Shown in pieces: positions 35,812 to 46,300 of a DNA stretch of 64,000 nucleotides. The stretch spans positions 154,158 to 218,157 of the forward strand of contig NZ_FSRB01000004.1 of the NCBI RefSeq assembly GCF_900129635.1, given 5' to 3'. Origin of the DNA: Singulisphaera sp. GP187. Lineage in GTDB: Bacteria > Planctomycetota > Planctomycetia > Isosphaerales > Isosphaeraceae. The notes beneath the pieces were generated by a model. The model ran no database searches and had not been told where the DNA came from. It saw nothing but the letters and a program-made list of their open reading frames with translations. Within the stretch, counting starts at the first letter, position 1; every line of letters starts with the position of its first letter. The position numbers were made by a program, and so were the translations under genes.

Positions 35812-36075
35812 ATGACAACTCTGCGAAAGTGGCGAAGTCTTGCCAAGACCTTCATCCTTTTCTTCGTCGCTTGGGAGGTCGTCGCAACCATCGTAAGTCT
35901 CGCCCTCCTAATTATCATCGCGGTCCGAGGCGGTGCGCCATCACCCGATCGCCTGATCTCTGTCTTCGGAACCCTCGGCCTCTTCGGCGTCGTGATCTGG
36001 GCCATCCGGGATGCGCGGGAGAGAGGACGCCGGCGACCCCTGGAGCGAGCGGCGACCGTAGAGGAAGAGGCCTAG
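35812..36075 (+). CDS. Small membrane protein
   Basis: An 87-residue protein with two likely membrane helices (about residues 12-38 and 46-65) and an arginine/glutamate-rich tail (RDARERGRRRPLERAATVEE). GAGGAAA lies just upstream of the ATG. No family recognised. Confidence 0.6.
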   Translation: MTTLRKWRSLAKTFILFFVAWEVVATIVSLALLIIIAVRGGAPSPDRLISVFGTLGLFGVVIWAIRDARERGRRRPLERAATVEEEA

Positions 36076-36337
36076 CCTTGCGCTACCGTGGATCACCGGC
36101 TTCCGTCGGCCGGACTGTCCGATCGGTCCCTCTGATCCGGTTTCATCCTGTCGTTCCCGCGCCTCCCCAAGTCGGATCGGCCGATCGACCGCCGGTTGAC
36201 GAAAGACAATCCTACGACGAAAATGGCGGCTGCCGGACCAGCCGACTCAAGTGGGCGGAGCCGGCCATGTCATCAACGCACTCGGCCCGCCCCGTGCCGG
36301 TAGCTTCCTCGGCTCACAGCCGAGGGGGAGCGCTCCC

Positions 36338-36820
36338 ATGAACGACATTGACGCACCAGGATACCAACACACCCAGAAAGGGCCGTGGTCCCTGGTGCTC
36401 TACGGAATCGGCGTCTTCACGCTCGGCCTCGGCCTGCTTCTACGGGAGGAGCCGTTAGTGACGACATGGCTACCCACATTGGGTGTGCTCTTGCTGCTGG
36501 TCGGCGCATGCTTCCAGCACCTCACGGTCACCGACGAAGAGGATAGGCTCGACATCCGCTTCGGGCCGTTGCCGCTATTCCGGAAGCAGATCCTGTACGA
36601 AGACATGCGAGCTGTCGAGGTCGGGCGAACCACGCTGCTCGACGGCTGGGGCATCCACCTTAGCCTGCGGGGAGGTTGGGTCTGGAACATCGCCGGATGG
36701 GATTGCGTCATCATCCACCACCGCGGGAAGACGTGGGTTGGCACGGATGACGCCGAGAATCTCGCCAGGTTCCTCAAGGCGAAGATATCGCAACTCGACT
36801 CCGCATTGAATCGGATTTAA
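36338..36820 (+). CDS. Membrane protein with PH-like C-terminal region
   Basis: A 160-residue protein: two helices close together (about residues 20-35 and 45-62), then a beta-rich cytosolic part (LTVTDEEDRLDIRFGPLPLF, ILYEDMRAVEVGR, WVGTDDAENLARFLKAK) resembling the small bacterial PH-like domains often found behind two helices. ATG 36338 is chosen because GAGGGGGAG precedes it. Family assignment is tentative. Confidence 0.65.
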   Translation: MNDIDAPGYQHTQKGPWSLVLYGIGVFTLGLGLLLREEPLVTTWLPTLGVLLLLVGACFQHLTVTDEEDRLDIRFGPLPLFRKQILYEDMRAVEVGRTTLLDGWGIHLSLRGGWVWNIAGWDCVIIHHRGKTWVGTDDAENLARFLKAKISQLDSALNRI

Positions 36821-36898
36821 GCAAAATGTCTAATGATTATCCTGCATTTACTCGTTAGGCCGCTTCAACTGCTTGGTAAAAGCCCCAGAATTCATCGC

Positions 36899-37032
36899 AG
36901 ACTCTTGGGGAGATTCGTCAATATTGCCGTTTTCTGGGCAAAATGGGATGCCACGAAGAGTCTCACAGGAATGATCTTGTCCAGTTTGTGTGTTTGGTGT
37001 CAATATATCTGAATGGAAAATTGGAATTGTCC
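36899..37032 (+). repeat. Intergenic repeat family, copy C
   Basis: Begins AGACTCTTGGGGAGATTCG and contains CAAAATGGGATGCCACGAAG and AGTCTCACAGGAATGATCTT. AGACTCTT at the start is the exact complement of AAGAGTCT 50 bp later, giving an internal stem. The copy runs directly into the left edge of the 1.18-kb SDR duplication. Confidence 0.75.
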
Positions 37033-37280
37033 TGAGAAATCCCTGGATCGACCTGGTGGCTTCTTGGTCAGTCGCCCAGGCCGGATACAGCTGAGAAGAC
37101 TGGCGCCGACCATTGCCTTGAGCAGTCACGTCTGGGATGGCGCGGCCGCGGCCCGCGCCCGCTCCGGGCCACTTACCATTTGGTGGGCTCTTGTCATGGT
37201 CGCTTGCCGCGCTATCATGACCTTTGAATCGCAACCACGCCGGTTGCGAACCGACGACTCTGACAATGAAGGTCCGGACG

Positions 37281-38030
37281 ATGGCGAACGATCTGACGAG
37301 CAAGGTGGCGGTGGTCACGGGGGCGTCGAAGGGCATCGGCGCGGCGGTCGCGCGACACCTGGCCAACGCCGGGGCGAGCGTGGTGGTCAACTACTCGTCG
37401 AGCCGCGAGGGGGCCGAGCGGGTCGTCCAGGCGATCGAGAAGGAGGGGGGACGGGCCATCGCTGTCGGGGCGAACCTGGCCAAGCCCGAGGAGGTCGCCA
37501 AGCTCTTCGAGGACGCCCAGAAGGCGTTCGGGCGGCTCGACATCCTGGTCAACAACGCGGGGATCTACGACTTCGCCCCGCTCGAAGGGATCACCCCCGA
37601 GCACTTCCACAAGCACTTCGACCTGAACGTCCTGGGCCTGATCCTGGCGACCAAGGAAGCCGCCGCACGATTCGGCCCGGAGGGGGGCACTGTGATCAAC
37701 ATCTCCTCGGTAGTCAGCACCCATCCGATGCCCGGGGCCTCGGTCTACTCGGCCACCAAGGCGGCTGTCGATGCGGTCACGAAGAGTCTGGCACAGGAGC
37801 TAGGCGGCCGGAAGATCCGGGTCAACTCGATCAATCCGGGCCCGGTAATGACCGAGGGGACGTCCGGCTTCTCGGAGGGTGAGATGTTTGAGGAGTTCGC
37901 AAAGAAAACCCCTCTCGGCCGGATCGGCCAGCCCGACGACATCGCTCGGGCCGTCCTGTTCTTGGCCGGTGAGGATTCGGGCTGGATCACCGGCGAGGTC
38001 ATCCACACGGCGGGCGGGTTGCGCGGCTGA
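37281..38030 (+). CDS. Short-chain dehydrogenase/reductase (copy 1)
   Basis: A 249-residue classical SDR. TGASKGIG (13-20) binds the nucleotide; NNAG (91-94); Ser142/143, Tyr156 and Lys160 (YSATK) form the active site; NPGPVMTEGT follows as in glucose dehydrogenase and 3-oxoacyl reductase relatives. Asn37-Tyr38 after the second strand favours NADP over NAD by family rule. ATG 37281 has AAGGT upstream; in-frame ATGs at 37224 and 37266 are less likely. Substrate unknown. An almost identical gene lies at 43234-43983, differing in a handful of residues (for example Lys8/Arg, Asn29/Lys, Gly84/Glu). Confidence 0.92.
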   Translation: MANDLTSKVAVVTGASKGIGAAVARHLANAGASVVVNYSSSREGAERVVQAIEKEGGRAIAVGANLAKPEEVAKLFEDAQKAFGRLDILVNNAGIYDFAPLEGITPEHFHKHFDLNVLGLILATKEAAARFGPEGGTVINISSVVSTHPMPGASVYSATKAAVDAVTKSLAQELGGRKIRVNSINPGPVMTEGTSGFSEGEMFEEFAKKTPLGRIGQPDDIARAVLFLAGEDSGWITGEVIHTAGGLRG

Positions 38031-38163
38031 TCGGGTCGTGGCAACGACCGGCTCGGCGACTGGTTTCCGGGTTGAAATCGGCCCTACCCAGGGCTTCTGA
38101 TAGGCTGTCGGCGGCGTATTCGGAACGGGTCACGATCGGGGAGCTCGCACCGCGAGGATCGCA

Positions 38164-38201
38164 GCTATCGCCGCCGCACGCGATGGCGCGGCGGCGATAG
38201 C
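38164..38201 (+). terminator. GC-rich hairpin downstream of SDR copy 1
   Basis: GCTATCGCCGCCGC (38164-38177) and its perfect complement (38188-38201) form a 14-bp stem with a 10-nt loop. No T-tract follows, so it may act as an RNA stabiliser or an atypical terminator. It is conserved in the second copy. Confidence 0.5.
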
Positions 38202-38256
38202 CCTGACACGATACGCCGGATTCTTCGGTTGGAATCTGACATCGACACCAAACTCA

Positions 38257-38395
38257 GGAGACGCTATTGGGGACATTCGTCAATATTGCCGTCATCTGGG
38301 AAAAATGGGATATCACAAAGTGTATCGCAGAGATGATCTTGTTCAGTTTGCGGAGATTGCATCAATATATATTGATGTCTCATTTGAATTGTTCG
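38257..38395 (+). repeat. Intergenic repeat family, copy D
   Basis: Begins GGAGACGCTATTGGGGACAT and contains GTCAATATTGCCGTCATCTG, GGAAAAATGGGATATCAC and GAGATGATCTTGTTCAG; ends with TGTCTCATTTGAATTGTTC. Its GGAAAAATGGG resembles the pre-insertion target in copy E. Confidence 0.75.
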
Positions 38396-38534
38396 GAATA
38401 ATAAGAGTTCGCGCATTTGTGTGTCGTGACAGTGGCCCATTGCGACTTCTATGGAATCGGAGGATGATAACGTAAGTAAAGTGGCTAAAGCTCCTGAGCA
38501 AGTTGCAAATGATCAGAATATTGGAGATGTCGCG

Positions 38535-39078
38535 ATGAATGCCAAGGCGGTCATGACGCTGATGTTGCGCCTGATGGGATTCTGGGTCTTGTTGACTGCG
38601 GTTGCGGCGATGGTCAACCTCGTGGCCTTCCTCTCCGAGTCAAGTGACTCTGGTGCCGGGCGGCAGGGGGAATGGAGTTTACTTATCTCCTCGGGGTTCG
38701 CCCTCGTCGCGTACGCGTCCTTCGCGGCAGGGTTGCTCTTGTTCGCACCAGCGATCGCATCATGGTTCGCAACCGAATCAGCCCCCTCAGTTCCTGTCAC
38801 CACGGATCGTGCGGTCACGGTGCGGGACGTCTACATCATCGCGGCGAGATTATTGGGACTCTATTCCTTGTTGTCCGCCGTCCCGGCGGCCCAGAGGCTG
38901 GCACAAGCGATCCTCGACGACAGGTTTCATTGGGGATCGGCAGGGGAGTTTACCCGGGGGGAGTCTCGTCGAGGCATCGATCTACCTGGTCGGCGGGGCC
39001 TTGTTAATCTACTTTGCCGCCGGAATCTCTGATGTCTTTTCGAGGGCTCATGGTATGTCCGAGCGTTCAATCGAATGA
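38535..39078 (+). pseudogene. Four-helix membrane protein with a C-terminal frameshift
   Basis: The first frame (38535 to about 38950; an ATG at 38451 is also in frame) gives three hydrophobic helices, for example LRLMGFWVLLTAVAAMVNLV and LISSGFALVAYASFAAGLLL. In that frame the end becomes Arg/Gly-rich and stops at 39032. In the next frame the DNA continues as GSLVEASIYLVGGALLIYFA then AGISDVFSRAHG, a convincing last helix ending at 39078. One extra base (or two missing) near the G-rich stretch 38940-38965 explains it. Mutation or sequencing error cannot be separated. Family not recognised. GGAG lies 8 nt upstream of ATG 38535. Confidence 0.6.
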
Positions 39079-39319
39079 ACCGTACCCCATCCCTGGCTGG
39101 TTCTTTTTTAATTGTGCTTGTGACTGAAAATGCGACTCATTGTTATTGGAATACGCTGAAGCCTCCCCTCGCACGGACGATGATGTCCGGTTTTGAGATG
39201 GGGAAGTCATGGACTTGATTACGAATGACAAGCGGGAAGAACTGCTCTCCGCCGCTCCTGTCGACCGAGTCACCAGACTATTGGGGACACTCGTCGATAT
39301 TGCCGTTGTCTGGAAAAAA

Positions 39320-39914
39320 GGCTCTTCCGCGGAATCAGTGGGTGGAGGGTATGGGAGGATGAACCACAGAGACACGGAGGCACAGGGAAGAGAAGAGAGG
39401 GGGGAAAGCGTTGATCAAGAGGATCGTTCGTTTGATTCCCTCCTTCAAGACGCGGACGTTGAAATTCAGGAGGAGGCCGAGGCGAATCTTGCTGAGTTTC
39501 AGGTACGTCAAGAGTTGCGCCTCGTGGATCGGGGCCAGTCTTTCGACGGTTTTCAGCTCGATGAGGAGGCATTTCGGGATGACGATATCCATGATGTAAT
39601 CACAATCAAGCGGGACATCCTTGTAATGGACCGGGAGCTTCTTCTACCTCTGAAACAAGATGTTGTTTTGCCGCAATTCATAACACAAACATTCTTCTTA
39701 CGCCGACTCCAGCAATCCCGGCCCGAGCACTCGATGAACCTCGATTGCCGATCCGATCACCCGACCCGTTAAATCTTAAACATTCATGACTCTTCCCTCT
39801 CCTCTGTGCCTCCGTGTCTCCGTGGTTCATCCCATTCTCTTCGGCTACAGGAACATCCGGGCCCGGACAGTACGCCCTGAGCTGAACCACACCCACAGAT
39901 TTTGCTGAGGAGCC
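39320..39914. mobile_element. 595-bp transposon-like element with 8-bp target duplication
   Basis: GGAAAAAA flanks the element exactly (39312-39319 and 39915-39922). The ends are imperfect inverted repeats: GGCTCTTCCGCGGAATCAGT on the left and GGCTCCTCAGCAAAATCTGT as complement of the right, followed by shared GGGTG. A second, inner inverted repeat (GAACCACAGAGACACGGAGG at 39361, complement ending 39828; 24 of 25 bases match) brackets the decayed GxxExxY gene. No transposase is encoded. Confidence 0.8.
39335..39787 (-). pseudogene. Decayed GxxExxY protein gene (PD-(D/E)XK-like)
   Basis: Read from ATG 39787 the minus strand gives TGRVIGSAIEVHRVLGPGLL then ESA, a stop, EECLCYELRQNNILFQ, CDYIMDIVIPKCLLIELKTV and ERLAPIHEAQLLTYLKLSKI. 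This is the GxxExxY family, whose IELK core resembles PD-(D/E)XK nucleases. Three in-frame stops break it: TAA at 39778-39776, TAA at 39700-39698 exactly where the motif tyrosine should be, and TAG at 39646-39644. The family normally has about 125 residues, which fits. The gene is cargo of the 595-bp element. Confidence 0.8.
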
Positions 39915-40076
39915 GGAAAAAATGGGATGCCACGAAGAGTCTCCAGGGATGATCTTGTCTGGTTTGCGCAGATTGCGCAATATATGGGAATGTCCCCTTT
40001 AAATTGTCCCCGCCATCTCGCGGGTTCCCGTTCGATCAACAAGACGGCCCCCCCCCGACACACTCGAGAGATCTAA

Positions 40077-42350
<2,274 letters not shown>

Positions 42351-42399
42351 TCATCCGGCAATTGTCTTTTGAATCCGACGATCAAAACGAGAGGGGAAC

Positions 42400-42825
42400 A
42401 TGAGTGTAGACGTGAAGTACCAAACCACTGCGACCGCCCGAGGCGGCCGCGACGGCACCGCGCGAACGGAGGACGGCACCTTCGAGGTCAAGCTGGCCAC
42501 TCCCAAGGAGCTCGGGGGCGCCGGCGGGGAGGGGAACAATCCTGAGCAACTGTTCGCCGCCGGCTACGCCGCCTGCTTCATCGGGGCGATGAAGGTGGCG
42601 GCGGGGGGCTTGAAGCTCCGGGTCCCGCCGGAGGCCACCGTCACCGCGACCGTCGGCATCGGCCCTCGTTCCGAGGGCGGATTCGGTCTCGACGTCGCGT
42701 TGGGCGTGCATCTGCCCGGCCTCGAGCGTCCCGACGCCGAGCGGCTGGTCGAGGCGGCCCACCAGATCTGCCCCTATTCCAACGCGACCCGCAATAACGT
42801 CGACGTCCGGCTATCGATCGTCTGA
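42400..42825 (+). CDS. Ohr-type organic hydroperoxide reductase (OsmC superfamily)
   Basis: A 141-residue OsmC/Ohr protein. The redox pair is Cys59 (FAAGYAACF) and Cys124 (HQICPYSNATRNN), spaced and framed as in Ohr, which reduces organic hydroperoxides with dithiols. The N-terminal TATARGGRDGTARTEDG and LATPKELGG segments are also typical. AGAGGGGAA precedes the ATG. The 49-nt gap to katG suggests joint regulation. Confidence 0.93.
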   Translation: MSVDVKYQTTATARGGRDGTARTEDGTFEVKLATPKELGGAGGEGNNPEQLFAAGYAACFIGAMKVAAGGLKLRVPPEATVTATVGIGPRSEGGFGLDVALGVHLPGLERPDAERLVEAAHQICPYSNATRNNVDVRLSIV

Positions 42826-43233
42826 TGCCCGAATCCGGGCGGAGCCATCCAGGTCCCGCCCGGTTATCGCCACAAGCGGATTGTTGTTCACTTTTGCAAC
42901 TTTGCAGGAAAACATATTTCGATTAAATTGCACGTCAACAATGAGTTCCATCGTTCTACTTTCGTAAACAAATGCATCTCGCTCCTGAGAAATCCTTGGA
43001 TCGATCTGGTGCTTCTTGGCCAGTCGCCCAGGCCGGATGCCGGATATTGTTGAGAAGACTGGCGCTGACCATTGCCTTGAGCAGTCACGTCCGGGATGGA
43101 GCGGCCTCGACCCGCTCCGGGCCACTTACCATTTAGTGGGCCCTTGCCATGGTCGCTTGCCGCGCTATCATGACCTTTGAATCGCAACCACGCCGGTTGC
43201 GAACCGGCGACTCTGACAATGAAGGTCCGGAAG

Positions 43234-43983
43234 ATGGCGAACGATCTGACGAGCAGGGTGGCGGTGGTCACGGGGGCGTCCAAGGGCATTGGCGCAGCGG
43301 TCGCGCGACACCTGGCCAAAGCCGGGGCGAGCGTGGTGGTCAACTACTCGTCGAGCCGCGAGGGGGCCGAACGGGTCGTCCAGGCGATCGAGAAGGAGGG
43401 GGGACGGGCCATCGCTGTCGGGGCGAACCTGGCCAAGCCCGAGGAGGTTGCCAAGCTCTTCGAGGAAGCCCAGAAGGCGTTCGAGCGGCTCGACATCCTG
43501 GTCAACAACGCGGGGATCTACGACTTCGCCCCGCTCGAAGGGATCACCCCCGAGCACTTCCACAAGCACTTCGACCTGAACGTCCTGGGCCTGATACTGG
43601 CGACCAAGGAAGCCGCCGCACGATTCGGCCCGGAGGGGGGCACTGTGATCAACATCTCCTCGGTAGCCAGCACCCATCCGATGCCCGGGGCCTCGGTCTA
43701 CTCGGCCACCAAGGCGGCTGTCGATGCGGTCACGAAGAGTCTGGCACAGGAGCTGGGCGGCCGGAAGATCCGGGTCAACTCGATCAATCCGGGCCCGGTA
43801 ATGACCGAGGGGACGTCCGGCTTCTCGGAGGGTGAGATGTTTGAGGAATTCGCAAAGAAAACCCCTCTCGGCCGGATCGGCCAGCCCGACGACATCGCTC
43901 GGGCCGTCCTGTTCTTGGCCGGTGAGGATTCGGGCTGGATCACCGGCGAGGTCATCCACACGGCGGGCGGGTTGCGCGGCTGA
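43234..43983 (+). CDS. Short-chain dehydrogenase/reductase (copy 2)
   Basis: 249 residues, nearly identical to the SDR at 37281-38030, with the same TGASKGIG, NNAG, Ser/Tyr/Lys active site and NPGPVMTEGT. The few substitutions (Ser7-Arg8, Lys29, Glu84, an Ala for Val in ISSVAS) avoid catalytic residues, so both copies should be functional. The start is chosen as in copy 1. The pair flanks katG-ohr as direct repeats. Confidence 0.92.
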   Translation: MANDLTSRVAVVTGASKGIGAAVARHLAKAGASVVVNYSSSREGAERVVQAIEKEGGRAIAVGANLAKPEEVAKLFEEAQKAFERLDILVNNAGIYDFAPLEGITPEHFHKHFDLNVLGLILATKEAAARFGPEGGTVINISSVASTHPMPGASVYSATKAAVDAVTKSLAQELGGRKIRVNSINPGPVMTEGTSGFSEGEMFEEFAKKTPLGRIGQPDDIARAVLFLAGEDSGWITGEVIHTAGGLRG

Positions 43984-44116
43984 TCGGGTCGTGGCAACGA
44001 CCGGCTCGGCTACTTGCTTCCGGGTTGAAATTGGCCCTGCCCAGGGCTTCTGATAGGCTGTCGGCGGCGTATTCGGAACGGGTTATGATCGACGAGCTCG
44101 CACAGCGGGGATCGCA

Positions 44117-44154
44117 GCTATCGCCGCCGCACGCGATGGCGCGGCGGCGATAGC
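44117..44154 (+). terminator. GC-rich hairpin downstream of SDR copy 2
   Basis: The same perfect 14-bp stem (GCTATCGCCGCCGC at 44117-44130, complement at 44141-44154) and 10-nt loop as after copy 1, again without a T-tract. Confidence 0.5.
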
Positions 44155-44165
44155 CCTGACACGAC

Positions 44166-44303
44166 AGACTCTTGGGGACATTCGTCAAGATTACCATTGT
44201 CTGGGCAAAATGAGGTGCCACGAAGAGTCTCATGGGAATAAAATTTGCGAGTTTACGCATTTTTAGGCAATACATATAAATTGCCACTTACGATTGTCGT
44301 CCC
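44166..44303 (+). repeat. Intergenic repeat family, copy F
   Basis: Begins AGACTCTTGGGGACATTCG and contains TTGTCTGGGCAAAATGAGG, CACGAAGAGTCTCATGGGAA; the second half is more diverged. AGACTCTT/AAGAGTCT can pair as in copy C. It is followed by the repeat shared with 9103-9150 and by a second-half fragment (TAGTTTGCGCAGACTGCGTC at 44401). Confidence 0.7.
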
Positions 44304-44449
44304 CAGGCTGCTCGCCCTCGTATCCACCGTTTCCTACATGGCTGTCGTTGAATTTCCCCGTCGTTTTGTGGGGTTCCCGGGGGACGAGGTGAATCTTCTC
44401 TAGTTTGCGCAGACTGCGTCAAGAATTAAGAATATCCCTATTTCATCGC

Positions 44450-45643
44450 TCAGCTCTTGGTCGTGCAGTGTTCGACCAAGTGGTCCCATACCCGGCGTAG
44501 CTTAGTCACGTCGTAGTCTGGACCGAGGGTGCGTTGCTTGATGAAGTCGAGAGCGAAGCTCTCCTTGTCGACCAGTTCCCCTTGGTAGCGGTCGAGTTTT
44601 TTGTCGTAGCTCGTCCATCTGACCGTCGGTGTGGTCGCGGGGCCGTGTGACAGGTCCAAGTAAAGCTCGATGGCGACCGCCTTCCCGTTGATGTCCTCCT
44701 TGTTTGGGCCGGAGGGTCCTAGCGTCGGGAACGACTCGAAGTCTGGGAGCGGTGGGAGCAACGCAATCCGCATGTTCCGCGGAAGATGCAGAGCCCTCAC
44801 CTTCTGGAAAGCCGCGTTACCGGCCGTGTCGTTGTCGAAGACAACCAAGACCTTGTTCTGAATCCGAATCCGGGCGAGACCCTGGCAAAAGTTGGTGAGG
44901 TTGCCGGTTCCTGTAAACGGATAGTTCTCTGTCATATCAACGAACGTAAAAAAATCCACAATGTCCGGGTAAAGTAGGCCGAGCGATTTCTTCAGAATTG
45001 AGGAATCGGACTTTCCTTCCGTCACGATGAGGTATCGATCCGCGTCTTCGAGTCCTTCGTAAAGCTTGTCCTCCTCAATCCATCCCCCGTCGACCACGTC
45101 ATGGTAACGCCAAACGACATCCTCGCTGAGATTACGTTGATTCTCAGCGAGAAGCCGTAAAATGACGTACGGGTGCATGTTTTCAAAGAACGTCGCTTCC
45201 TTCCGCGAGTAGTTCTTTAGTTGGGGTAATCGCTTTGTGAACTGGGGGTCTCTGAGGATGTTGTCGAGGGTGAACTCTCCGAGGTCGTAGCCTTCATCGG
45301 GCTGGGGGAGCCGCATCCTTCCGACTCTGACGGACTTGAGAGCCTTCGCAAATTGGTCGAAGGATACGGCGACTTCTTTGTACTCGTAGGGCATGGCACA
45401 GGCGAGGTCCTCGTACATTCCCCGGCAGTGCTCAAGGTTGTAGCCAAGCAGTTCGAGCCGACCGACCACGCTTGAGAGCGGTCGACTGTACGCCGGCTCA
45501 TCCTCTTCGTCTTCTTCTTCGTTCAAGTTGACGGCCCGCTGATTGTCCAAGGGTAGGAACAGTCTTGAATGGTTAATGAAAAAATTGTTCTTCCCCCAAT
45601 CAACCTCCAACCGACCAACGGATAGTGTGATAAGGGAACCCAA
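44450..45643 (-). CDS. HEPN/Toprim-associated protein with a TOPRIM domain
   Basis: A 397-residue protein. The N-terminus MGSLITLSVGRLEVDWGKNN is the HEPN/Toprim N-terminal domain signature; TTG 45643 is chosen as start because family members begin at exactly this MGS. After an acidic linker (NEEEDEEDE, 41-49) and a helical region comes a TOPRIM domain: Glu209 (VTEGKSD) and Asp270/Asp272 (VVFDNDTAG) are the metal-binding acids. Such proteins have been predicted to act in anti-phage or conflict systems as nucleases. The nearest gene (46301) is divergent and also defence-like. Activity not shown. Confidence 0.8.
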   Translation of the reverse strand: MGSLITLSVGRLEVDWGKNNFFINHSRLFLPLDNQRAVNLNEEEDEEDEPAYSRPLSSVVGRLELLGYNLEHCRGMYEDLACAMPYEYKEVAVSFDQFAKALKSVRVGRMRLPQPDEGYDLGEFTLDNILRDPQFTKRLPQLKNYSRKEATFFENMHPYVILRLLAENQRNLSEDVVWRYHDVVDGGWIEEDKLYEGLEDADRYLIVTEGKSDSSILKKSLGLLYPDIVDFFTFVDMTENYPFTGTGNLTNFCQGLARIRIQNKVLVVFDNDTAGNAAFQKVRALHLPRNMRIALLPPLPDFESFPTLGPSGPNKEDINGKAVAIELYLDLSHGPATTPTVRWTSYDKKLDRYQGELVDKESFALDFIKQRTLGPDYDVTKLRRVWDHLVEHCTTKS

Positions 45644-46300
45644 TCTGGCCGCCTTTCACTGCTTTAGATCTCATCTGGAAAAAGGTACGTCCGTTCAGAT
45701 TCTATCCGAGGGGAAGCATAACCTGCGAAGGCTCGAGCACAATCGCCTTCGAGCGAACAGCCGTGGCATAGTTCGCCCCATGGCTAGTCCTGACCGCCAA
45801 TCGAAGCCGAGACCGGCTACGAACGGGAGCCGCCCAGTGGGCCCCCAAGTCGGCGACCGGGTGCCTACCCCTGGGTCATCCTCTCAAACATCGGGGCCTT
45901 CACCGGGGAAGTGTATCACGTCAAGGGTAATATCACGGCTCTTACTAAGAATTGTCCCCTTAGAATTGTCCATGCTGGCCTGAGTCGCTGATTGTCAATG
46001 CCGTCTCCGTGCTCGCCCTCGTCTTCGGGCCGGTAGGCATTCGGGTACAACTCCCCCGTCTTGCGTCGTCAGACGAAGTTACGTAGGGCAGGTTCGCCGC
46101 ATGTGTGATTTGACGCTCATTGACAATTAGATTATTGTATGCGAATTCCAAGGTGTGCCATGAAAGAACGTCCGGCGTAGGTTTTCTGGCGGAGACGATG
46201 AAATCGGTCCTGTCAAGTTGGCGATTTGGTTTTTTGTGACTATAATGAAAATGAGTCCGCATGCTTGGGTGGGACAAAACAGCCAATTAGAGGCAGTCGC
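45644..46300. other. Divergent intergenic region between two defence-like genes
   Basis: No gene supported in 657 bases. Near 45950-45970 is TTAGAATTGTCC after GTCCCC, resembling the right end of the intergenic repeat family. The region should hold both divergent promoters; it becomes AT-rich towards 46200. Confidence 0.4.

Larger units (their letters stand above)
37031..38211 (+). repeat. First copy of a 1.18-kb direct duplication carrying an SDR gene
   Basis: CCTGAGAAATCCCTGGATCG (37031) to CCCTGACACGA (38211) corresponds to 42983-44164 in the same orientation. The coding part is nearly identical; the upstream 200 bp is less so, with small indels. Both copies end just before or near a copy of the intergenic repeat family (D and F). 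The duplicated unit includes upstream region, gene and downstream hairpin. Confidence 0.88.
39274..40012 (+). repeat. Intergenic repeat family, copy E, split by an insertion
   Basis: The left half (39274-39319) reads CAGACTATTGGGGACACTCG then TCGATATTGCCGTTGTCTGG. The right half (39915-40012) continues with AATGGGATGCCACGAAGAGT, CTCCAGGGATGATCTTGTCT and ends GAATGTCCCCTTTAAATTG. Joined across the insertion they restore a normal copy. It ends 65 bp before katG. Confidence 0.85.
42983..44164 (+). repeat. Second copy of the 1.18-kb SDR-carrying duplication
   Basis: Matches 37031-38211 end to end. The left edge is CCTGAGAAATCCTTGGATCG. Repeat copy F begins immediately at the right edge. The upstream part differs from copy 1 by several small indels near 43040 and 43105. 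The stretch 42826-42982 before it holds no gene. Confidence 0.88.

Noticed and set aside
45543..45983. A 146-codon plus-strand open frame in the region between the HEPN/Toprim and the zinc-ribbon genes
   Set aside because: Composition is incidental (Ser/Pro/Arg-rich) and it overlaps the start of the HEPN/Toprim gene.
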